Of a stretch of 64,000 nucleotides of DNA, positions 51,301 to 63,300 are shown in pieces. The notes under the pieces are model-generated. The model did not search any database. It was not told where the DNA came from and saw only the letters and a program-made list of their open reading frames with translations. The stretch spans positions 6,882,001-6,946,000 of the forward strand of contig OZ176056.1 of assembly GCA_964247055.1 (NCBI GenBank), written 5' to 3'. The first letter of the stretch is position 1, and the number at the start of each line of letters is the position of its first letter. The position numbers were made by a program, and so were the translations under genes. Origin of the DNA: Paragordius varius (lineage: Eukaryota > Nematomorpha).

Positions 51301-54300
51301 GGTATGTTTTTCAGTCTTGTGTGAAAATATTAAAAAATTTTGTTGTTGCCCACATATATTTTCGAATGCGTCCTGTCGGATTTTTTGAGATAAAAATGTC
51401 GCCTTTGAAGACATTTGTGTTGCACACCCCTGCTCGAGATTTCAGCAGGAACCGGTTTAGTTGTATTAGAAACAACTTTTTTCAATCCATTAGCAACTAC
51501 CACGATTTCGGTTCCAATATTTTAAATATACTCGAATTCTCAAATTTTTAGGAACCAGTTTGTTTCAACCACCTCCTTACGATGTTGTCAATTTTCTTAC
51601 ATATATATCTAGCTTTCACTTGAAAAGAATCACAATCATTATTATTTAGGTAATTTTTTTTAATTCATAGATTACCTTACAATATTTATTAAACTTCCAA
51701 ATATATGAAGACTTATAACTTAAGAAAAATGAAAATACTAAGCAAGGTTGTGTCTTCTTATATTTCCTTAAAAACTTAATTATAGCGTTTACCATAAAGA
51801 AAGGTGGTACTTAAATCCAGGTCCTGGGGCCGCATGAATTCCTAAAAAACTGATTTTTCTGGTCACAAAGATTGCAAAAACATTAAAATAAGGTTTTCAT
51901 TAGCGGTACGCTATAAGGCTACAACACTTTATTATGTATTAAATTAGTGCCATTTAGTTAAAATTACAAAACTATTATTATATTGAAATTTTTGATAAAT
52001 CTTATGAAAAGTCAGGGAGACCAAAATGGGATTGGTTCGGTTCCGGACATGCTTACGGTTCCGTTTCAAACATTTTAGAATACCTCGGTTCCGATTCCAC
52101 TGTTCTCCACCCAAATCGAAGTTCTGATTTCAACTATCCCGATCTTGTATTGCATAAAAGAAAAATTGACAAAAAATACAGCGCTGTATATCTTGGTTTA
52201 AGAAATAAATAAATTTTTATTAAACGAATAATCTTTTGTAAAAGCTCGATAGTAGTAACGAAAACTATCAAAAAAGATTTATGGATTTAGAAGCGAAGCT
52301 TGCATTTCTGGCGCCTGAAACATGAATCGTGATCTTCCACCCTCTCTTTAAGACCCCTTGCATTTTAAAAAATAATCAAATTCAAACCGTAGTCATGATC
52401 ACTCAAAAATGTATGTATTATTTAGAATAATAACTTTTATATTTTTTTTTTAAAAAAAAAAATTAAAATCCGACGCCCCTTCAACTATGACGCATGGTTC
52501 AGTCTCCCTTTTCCCCTCTAGCCACGCCTCTAGAAGCAGCTAATGGTAATTATTACCTTAAAAATTCATCCCGATTAAATCGCCTAATAAACGTTCAGAA
52601 TTATGTTTTCCGAAAACATCAGAGTTTTTGAGGGGCTTTTGGTTTTGTACCTTAAGACTTCATTAAGAAAAATTACATTTTTGTGGTAAAAATCGAAATT
52701 CGTTTACATTATGCTATATATTTTTTTTACTGAAGAACGCTTTATTATAAACAAACAATATCATTAAAATAATCATTAACTATTCTAGAAGGGAACAATA
52801 TTTTTTATTTTTTATGTTGAGAGTTTCGAATGATTGCCTCTCCCTTCTGAAATTATCTAGCATTTCTAAAACAAACGCAAAAATGCCGAGATTTCACGAT
52901 AATTAATATTTAGATTATGGCAACAAAAGAATATTTTTAAAATGACATTTTGATTAAAAATTTAATGTGAGTAAAATTTTGTAAAATCTTATTTCTCGCT
53001 TATTTGGAAACATAAACGTTAAGAAACGGCTTATAGGTATTTTATATGAAAGATAAACTTCTCTATCACCTCAAAAATTTTTTAGAGGTTTGTTTGCATT
53101 TAAATTCGGGTGAATTTCGGTGAAGAACACATATTATACCTCAACATAAATAAAAGAACAAAATTTATAGCTAAAATCCGAGAATAGTAATGTTTGCGCG
53201 ATAGAATTGGAAAAATGTTTATATAATGTCTTAAATTAGTGATTCCTACCCTTTTTTGTTTAAGGTCCACAATTGAAAAAAATTTGCATATATGTGTTTC
53301 ATCAAAATATTTTTTAAAAAAATGAGCCAAAAATGAGAATAGCTTTTTTAACCTCTAAATAACACTTAATTTTTTATTGGATATTTTTATAATTTCTGTC
53401 GTAGAAATTTTTAGCAAGGTAGCAGCTTTGTCTTTGCTTTTGGGTTCTAGCACCTTAATTTTAATGAAATTTTGAATAAGAAGATATATTATTTTTCAAT
53501 ATTTTATGTTTAATTAAAAAGTTAAAATAAATATACTTACTATTTCGACTATCTTCTTCATACACTATATTATATTGATATAAGAAATTATTTTTATTAA
53601 ATTCCTGCATGAGCAAAAATATTGAATAAAAAGATTAGAATGGACTCAAAAATTTTGACTGGTCTTCTCATTTTTGCGGCCTTGAACTCATACGGGGTGT
53701 GACATAAAAAGCTTAGCATGACAAATTTCCCAAAATATACGAGAATTTGTCAAATGTAGATTTTAAACATAAAATAGTAATTAAAAATATGATTAGTAAA
53801 TATTTATGAAATATCAATTATATTCAGATGTTAATAATCAAGTATTTGATTATTTTAGTTTGGGCCGCACATAATATTGAAAGGGTTACATGTAAGTGGT
53901 CAGTTGAACACTATAGTAACTTTTATTTTATCAAAAATTTATTTTTTTCGTTATATAGGTATAACTATTTGGTAATGAATGAAAAAAACAAGAGTATTGT
54001 AATTCTTATACTTTTTTGATGAATATGATATCGTAAATACTATAGAATTTGTTTTTATCCTTTTTTTATCAAATATTTATACTTATTTAACACTCAGATA
54101 CAACACTTTCTTTTAGTCCTTCTAATCAAATTGGTTGGATACCACAGGCCTGCTTAAAATTAAATACTTTAAAAATTAGAGAAGGAATTGAAATGGCAAA
54201 ATTTTGCTCTACTATAACTTTAATAAACCGAAATATATAAAAAACTTTTAAAAAAAATACTTGATATTATTTATTTTAAGGTAAAACCCAAAGGTAAAAA

Positions 54301-57300
54301 TTTAGTCAACGTGACATGTGTGCATTGGCTTAATTGACATTATCCAAATAAACCACTTTTTCTATTTATATCAATGTTAGATGTGATTTAAATAAAAAAG
54401 AACACGATATTTTGCAAAAATTATACAAAGTAAAAATGACGTCATGGAACTTTTTTTAAAACGAAATTTAATTAAGCTATTATATCTTATTTATATAATT
54501 ATTAGGATAGAAGAGTTTTTTAAAAGTTTTAACTTTAATTTTATGTGGGATAATTAGATACCCCAAATCGAATCGAAGTGTTAAGAAAAAAATAAATTTT
54601 TAATATGATGCATGACTGTATTTATTAATATGTTGATAAAAATTTTCTTTTATTTATACAAATCATTATTCTTATAATATCTAAATTTACAACGAATTAC
54701 AGAGTAGATTAAAATATATTGACTAAACTTAAAAATATAACAATTTTTTTAAGACATTTAATTTTTTATTAAAATTTAATTCAACATTGATATAAAATAA
54801 ACAATTGTGCTATTTATATTTTACAGTTTAAGAAGTATGTTTAAAAAAAAAATATTTCAATGTTTTTACGTTTGTTTGTTTAATTTTAATTTTAGTGTAT
54901 ATAGAATATGTATGCATTTTAATAGTTGCTTATTTCACACTATAGTTCGCAACATACTAATGTATGTAAAAAACTACATATTGAATAAAAAAAATTGTCC
55001 TTTCGTTTTTCCATGCATACTACTGTGTTAATTGCCCAACTTTAGTGTGATATAAGTCACCATTAAATTACACATACTAGACAACAAATTTTGGCTTTTT
55101 TTAAACTGCCATTCTTGTACATTTAAATTTATTTCATTAAAGTACATAATTAGTATATCTGAAAAAAAAATTGGTCTGACACCTAAGAATTTTATATTGA
55201 AGCTTATCAATAATTTTTTGGCCTTAATTTAATATTAAACCCGAATTTTTGAAATTTAAAAGTTTTAGATATGAAGCCATGTATTTTATATTATTCGAAA
55301 GAGCGTGAAAAACTATACAGTGGCGTATGCAGTAAAAGATTGTTAGTGCAAAATAATCTTAATGAACACAAAACAGGGGGACAATTTTCATATATTAATT
55401 ATCATTCAGTCCTATTTATAAACATATCCATAATATCCCCCTCATTAAGATTATTTTGCACTAACAATCTTTTACTGCATACGCTACTGTATCTTTCATT
55501 AGTGTCATTTATGTATATCACGGATGTAAAAGTTATTTGGGTTTATATGATCGAAATTTTCAACCCTTATATAGGTCAAAAATTTTCACAGTCAAACTAG
55601 CTTGAAAATCAGATAAATTATTTTAATATAATTATTAGGGTTATATTAGTATTTAATTTAAAAAAATGTTTGAAAAAGCTTTTGGTTTGCCTTTTTAATA
55701 AAAATTATTATTATTATAAATATTTTACCTAGTGACTAAAATGCATAGTTATAACTGTAAATTTATTACATAATGGCTATAAAAGATCAAAAATACCTTA
55801 AAGTTTGTTTTAATCCTTAAAATTTCCAAATTATTAGCCTCGTAAATAAAATAAATTAATATTGATGAGATGGTAATTTTTAATAAAACAAAAAACTTAA
55901 AAATGGCTGTTTTGAGTGACTTAAAAGCGATAAAAAAATGTCTTAATCAAAAGAATTTTCTTGTGTTATCTTTTTGGACATTCATCACCATTTGGACAAA
56001 GTTTGAGCTATTTTCATCCATTAGTTTTAAAAATCTATTAATTAAAAAAAATGCTCTCGCTTCGCGCGTTTGTCGCTCTCTGTGTCCAACTGTCGATGTA
56101 ATACATATTAGTATGCATTTTATAGAGTTTTGATTACTCTTTCGAATGATATATTACAAATGGGCATTACTTGTATATTTAAGAAAAACATTTATTAGTA
56201 AAATTTTGGTAAAGAGGACGCATAATAAAAAAAATAGTTATACAAAATTCTTACGTGGAGTTATAATTTTTATTTCCGATTTACGATATTAAATATCAGA
56301 AAATGCAAAAAACTCGAGTGGCAGAAAAATTTGTTGTCCAGTGTAATTCTGTAATTTTCAACATGCAAGAGTTTAGAGAGTACAATATTTGTGTTTTTCT
56401 GTTTTACCCAAAAAAATCGTTAATTTGATTTGAGTAACATTTTATATATAAAGTAATTTTAAACAAAAAAAATGAAATAACACGACATCAATTAGTTTCC
56501 ATTTGAAAGTTGGGTATCTTATAAATATCTTTAATATTTTGTCAGTTTTGAAAATTACACATAGTTTTATATAGAGAATGTATCACTAATTATTATTGTG
56601 GATAACTTATTGTGCCCTTGTAAGCTTAGTGCCGTTACATGTATATAAATAATCAAGGTATAAATAGAAAATTAATAATAATAAATATGTTATAAACTTA
56701 CAGGGAGATTTGGTAATTTCAATAATAAATATATTATAAACTTACAGGGAGATTTGGTAATTTCAATTTCTTCAATCATAATACCCTGATAAAATGCATA
56801 TAATTTTGTTTTAGCACCAATGGGGATATTTGTCATATTAATGACTCGACTTTTAGCAATATCTAGGGTATAATTTTGAAGCGACGAATAAAAATGTATA
56901 ATACATTTATCACGGTTGTTGCATAAACTGTCTAGATTATTACGAAAAATAAATTTGTCCCCATATATACTGAGTGAATACGTTTTGGCCGTTAATTTAT
57001 TTTTTATAATGTGAACCAATTTATCAGGACGATGTGCATTTCGGTATGATACATTAATATCTTCTTTTTCATCAATTAAGTAATTAGAATCAATAGTATA
57101 GGGTTTATTATTTATTATTACGAATGAGTCTTTCGTCAATACATGAAAATAATTGGTTAAATTGGGTTTCATAGTAGAGAATGAGTCGTAGTTTATATAT
57201 GAGGTTTCCGTTACAGCTAGTATATAGGTATGGTTGTGATTTATTATAGTGAATTGATGAAAAATGGATTGGAGAAATTATGTTTAATAATCTATTTAGT

Positions 57301-60300
57301 TTATATTTTACTAGCAACTATTATAGTTACTTTAACAAAATTTTTTATGGAATCTGCCAACCCCAAATAAATACAAAAGGTGATTTATTATAAACATTTT
57401 TAAGCTAAAAAAATAAATTACCTTCCAAAGTTACAATTCCATACGCTAATACTTCTCTATTCATACTCAAACAATAAGGGCCTTCCAAATCAACCTTCAT
57501 TAGGGGTTGTTTTTTCAATAAATTATCATAGTTGACATTGGGTATTTCAAACCGGTAATTATTAATTTTCAATTGGATATTCTTTTTGCCCTCAAATTTA
57601 GGAGCACCCATTAATACACCGTTGAAAAGATATGCTTTTAAATTCTTTTCCTGACTGCTATTTTTATCTGTTATATATATGAAAGAGAAAAAAAAACATT
57701 TAAAAAATTTAATGTTATAGTCATATATATTTTCATATAAATCCAATTAAAAAGTACTTATTGAAAAATAACGCTCTCCTAATAAAATGTCTTGGTTAAC
57801 AAGACCAATTGTTCCATTTACACAATTGTAAACTAAATTCAGATCCATTATCCTGACTCGTACAGCCGTACTATTAGGTTTCAATTCAAATCCTTGTGCA
57901 TAATTGTTCCCATTGATGCGTATATGACTTGTAGACAAATTTATTTGCATATTAGTGGGAGATAAATAGAAAATAGCGTCCATATTTTCACTCATATCCC
58001 ATGTTATGGTATTTGTTTCTACAACTAACAATATAAAATGATTACTATGGTTATCAATGCATGCATCAGCTAAATAAATAATGTATTCTGACCATTATCA
58101 GTATAAAGCAGTAATCCTTAGTCAAAAAATTTTACCATAAGAAAAAAAGTCGTTTTCGATCATCCCTGGTAAGTTAAAATATATTCTCAAAAATTAAAAA
58201 TTTTCAATTCATTTTTAAAATGTTTTTCCTACCAAGGGTTGCGATTCGTGTTCCAATTATTTTGTCGAAAAAAGTTTCTGATTTTGTTTATATTAAGGTG
58301 GTTCCCAAAAAGAGGAGGAGGGGACGACGCTTTTGGATATGTACTATTTTTTGATAATTGGTTTATTGAATATTATTTTTAAATCTTAATTATTAAGTTA
58401 TAGTTAAAGTATTAAGAAGTAATCATTGTTGTATTTTTAAATTTACACATATTGTATCTATTATTTTTCTCATGATGATTCTTATCATTTATTTAATTAA
58501 AAAAATAAAATAGCCTTAAAGCTAATAAATGGTTTTAAGTGTAAAGTATTTCTTAGTCTTGTCCATTCTGTAAAGTATATATTTTCTCAAAAAATGTATT
58601 TTAAACCTTTTGAACAAGTATTTATGAGATTGATTTAATTAAAAAAATAATTTAGAAACAAATTGAAGGTTATTGATCTCAGGTACAAATTATCAAGATT
58701 TGTCCCTGTTATGGAAAATATATTTTAACATTTGCAGATACAAGCATTTCATCGATTATTTCGAATACAATAATATTGCATTTTTTGCTTTTTTTGGGTG
58801 GAGGATCGGGGAGGGGGGAAAACGACAAATTTTTTTTCCATTTGATGGGGCCTGAAAAAAAATGGTTGAAAACCATTGGATTTATAGTTATAATATCGAT
58901 TAAATTAACGTATAATTCCAATTGAATTCAAATAATGGGTACAAGATTAAATATTTTAGGTTATAATTATTTATAAGATGTAAAAAACATTCTTTAATAT
59001 TTTTTTAATGCGTCGAACAAACCTTTTATTTACAGCAAGGTTTAACCTAATTTTATGTTTTTTCTCAGTTGGAGCCGGAACCGGCTCTATTGGGATGAAA
59101 CCAACCCGGTTCCGGTTCCAATCGTTCAGGAACCAGCCTGGTTCCTTTCCACCTCCTTAATTACTGGTTTCCATATGATATTTATTATAAAAATTTCATT
59201 AAAATTTGATATTCTTTAAACCTAAAACTAAGCCTCTATTATTTTATTAGTGATATTGTCTAAATTTTGGGCGATTCGGCTGTTTAAGGAAAAACCTATA
59301 TTCTTATCTTAAGTTCATTATAATACATAAGTTCGTATATATAGGTTTCTGCTGAAAGGAGTTTTTTTCACCCTTATTTTCGACCTGGGAAGCAGTTTGA
59401 CCACCGATTGGCTTAGTGCAATAATTAAAGTTAAATAAAAATTTTTTTTAGATGCCATACTTAATTTAACACTTACACTAGTCAACAAGGTTTTGCACCA
59501 TCCCATTATTTTTGCATTTTCTGATACCTAATGGCATGGAAAGGCCAAAACAAAAAAGAAAATTGAGGCCACCAATAGGATTTTTCCAAAATTTACTTTT
59601 TAAATTTGTATTTAATTCAAAAATAACAATCATTCCTCGTGTACATATGTTTAAAAATTCAAACAAGCAAGTCGATACAAGTAATATTCCATGCATGGAT
59701 AACAAATTCTAGGCATTAAATGAGATACTAAACAAGCTAAGAGCCAAAGTATTAAAAATTTAAAAGAGGCTTATGTATAGTGTGATAGATATGGGCGGCT
59801 GCACACGCTCTGCATATCCCCCAAGCGATCCTATAATTATGCCAGATATGGCAAAGATAACAATAAGTAATCGTAAAGTCCGATAAGAGAGACTTGCAAG
59901 CAAAATCTGGCAAATTGACATGTCCAATTAACCAATTTACAGAATAAAGTTAGATAAATTCTACAATTAAATTAAATATAAATTAGGTAAATACAAATGG
60001 TCCAACCCCATAACAGTAAATTCTACTAAAAGTGGCTACACAACATCTATCTGAAATTCAAAATACAAAACAACCAATAATTTCAAAAAAATAAGGTATA
60101 TCCACTAGGTATAAATAAAGGATTTTTTATAAGAACCAACTCAAGAGAAAAAGTCTAATAAGTACTCGAAAGAACGAAATCTAACAAAAAAAATATAGCC
60201 TATCTGAAAGCCGAAGGTTTAAACCATATAATGCCTTTTTTAGTATTTTGTTAAAAAAAATTTATATGTGTTAAAAATTCACTTGAAAAAAAAGACTAAA

Positions 60301-63300
60301 TTTTGACGTTTAAGTCTGTACTATTTTTTTCTCTCTGATATTTAAATGACATATTTATATTCAAAAGATAGAGTTTAAAACGCTTTATTAAATGATATTA
60401 GATTTATAATATAATAACATTTTATTATAAAGTTATATTTAATTTTTTCTCGATTTTCTCTTGTTTTTGAGAAATTGAAAAACCTATAAAATTTCAAATT
60501 CTGATTGGCGGGATCAAAAATTTTTTCAAATTCGGTTTTAAAACACTGAAATTAGTCATAATTTAAAATGTTTGAGTGGTGGTGCTTAAAAATGTCCAAA
60601 TTTGTCGACTAGTGTTATATATACCTTTGTACTTATACATTTTCCTATTATATTTTTATAATTTGTTTCATTTTCTCTACTATATTTTTTCCACTATATA
60701 TTTGGAATATAATAAATTATTTGATTAATAATTGCTAATAATTTGGTTGTATTATTATAATTATATTGTAAGGAAATCATTTTATCAAAAGTCAAGAACC
60801 GCAAATGGAACCAGTTCTAAATGTAAAGAACCAGTTCCGGACTTAATTTCTAAAGGACCAACGCGGTTCCGGTTCCACTCGTTTTTTTGTCCGGTTGCAA
60901 GCCCTTATTTTCTCTTTATTTTATTGCTTAAAATATTTGTACGTCACAACGGCAAAACTAAATATAAATCTTTTGGCCTAAAAATTGTTTATGCTTTACG
61001 TGATTTCTTATAACCAAAGTATGGATCCGAATTTTTAAATCAGATTTGTATTCAGCTTTTTATAATCATCAGTTAAATTTATATTCTAACTTAATATGAA
61101 ATTTTTTTAATTTAAACCATTCCATACTATTACAAAATAATTATTTATCAGCGTCAATTAGTTGTAATTATATAAAAAATGGATCCGTGTGCATAAAGAT
61201 CAAATGATTGATTATATGAAAAAAATAAATTACTATATAATTTATGTTCTCCTAATAATACATCTTTGAACTTGAGCTGAATGTCATAAGATTTATAGGT
61301 AGTTAAATTATGATTATTGATTTTGACTTCAACTCTTCCATTTTTTATATCCATATCAAATTGATGATTTTGGCCATTTATTATTAGATCACTTTTCGTA
61401 ATGTTTACATCAGGGATTGGTGTGCGTGGGAGGTGGAAATTGACCACGATATCCCTTCTATCTCTCCATATTGTATCTTTTTCTGTAACATTTAGTATTT
61501 ATTAAAGGAATCATAAAAAAATAAATTATATGAATGGTCGCAAGTTCGATTTGCGTCGTGTACGCACAAAATTAACTATTTAATTATTATTATTATTATT
61601 ATTATTTGATGGCTGAAACTATGGAAAGAATGGCAAAATGATAAATTTAGTGGAATTCATGAAAAATATTTAATTAATACACTAATAAGCGTAATCACAA
61701 AACTCCATTTTATGGCTTATTAAGCTAAATTTTATTTATGACTTATCATAATTATCCCAGCAAAACGAATTTATTAAGAGAAGCTCTTAAAGCAAACATT
61801 TAAAATAGTAAATATCGCTTTTTAAATGTTATATAAAGTTTCCAAAATCGGCGTCATTGGCAGTCGCATGACTTCTGCCATAATAAGCATTTGATATAAA
61901 TAAAACATCGTCCTTAAACTAATTATTAGATCATGTCTTTCTTTTCGTTAATGTTCATTTAATACCTTTAGAATAAAACTTTTAATGGGCCGCAAAACAA
62001 AATTTACTTATCTTAAGGGCCAAATACTGATAAAATTTAAATGGTGTTTGACATATTTGCATATGTTAAACTTCAAGTACGTTAGGGACACTTTAGTTTA
62101 ATAAACACTGTTTTAGAAAGAGAGAGACTTTATATTCTTACTACTTTAAAAATAATTGATTGTAGTGTTAAATTTTATAATTAATTTCAAGTTTTTTATG
62201 AGGATCATATGCAGATGCCATGTATCTTTTGATATCGCATTCATTTTAGGGGGTTAAATTTTTGTATATTACAGTAAAAATGAATTTATACGGACAAAAC
62301 GTAAAATAAATAATTTTATCTAAAAGACAACCATACTTTTTTAAACCTTGGTTTTTCTTACATTATATATTTAATGACCCCGGGTAAAATTGATTGTGTT
62401 ACCAATATACATGTCTAATAAATACTTTGCAAATTTTGAACAATGAGCAATAAAAAAAACAGATTTAAAAAATATGGTTGTTTTTTAGGAAAAAAAATTT
62501 TTGTCTTTATATTTTTACATTTTGTCCGTATAATTCCAATTTTTACTGTATATATTCTGATGTTTTCCGTAATCTAAAAATACACTATACAAAAATAATT
62601 CTGTTGGCAATCATTGTAAGCCTTTCCTCCCTAAAACATAAAGCCTTTTTGATGTTAGGGGTAGTCTTTACAAAAAAATTTGCGCTAACGTCAGCAGATA
62701 CATATATTTTTTATAGACTAGTGTGCGAAAAATTGCTATAGTTGTGTCTAGGCCTATTGGCTGAGATAAATTTGTTGTTTTTTATCTTGATATATTTTAA
62801 ACTGAAGCTCTGGGATATTGATATAACTACATGTTTTTATACTATATGTGTTTGGCAACATGTATGGAAAAACAACAAAATCTTGAAAAATTACATTTTT
62901 TCCTATGTCATAATACATCTACTGTATTACATTTTAACCATAATGTGAAGCCAGCATAAGTGTGCAAACTGTGCAATTATAGGTCACCACAGCAATTTTT
63001 AAGAAATGTTTTCTGAGTATAAACGATTTTTTACATATATTTTCTAATAATTTTTAAACTTAATTTAAAATTTGCATAATAACATTTTCTTATCATTTTT
63101 TAATGTTTTGAGACATTGCACATGCTCCTTTCCTATGAACCCAGTAATTACCGCAACTTAAGGGTCACATGTGGCAATAAGTTGCTAGGGTCTTCAAATT
63201 ATTAAATTTATGTACTAATTTAGGTTATAATATGCAAATGTGAAAAATAGTTATCAAGTTTTAATTAATATTATGGCCGGAATAATATTATTTGGTGAGT

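Larger units (their letters stand above)
50090..56780. other. Large intron of the secreted-protein gene, rich in repeats
   Basis: No exon of the surrounding model was recognised between 50083 and 56785. The tract carries an hAT-like element, GGTTCC-rich blocks, repeat A and B copies, an M1 MITE and a solo M2 end near 50785-50823. Undetected small exons are possible. Confidence 0.45.

Noticed and set aside
55271-55600. 109-codon plus-strand frame
   Set aside because: It runs through both arms of the M1 hairpin element; no coding signal.
56041-56110. GC-richer stretch (CTCGCTTCGCGCGTTTGTCG) as a tRNA or small RNA gene
   Set aside because: No cloverleaf or conserved A/B boxes could be drawn by eye.
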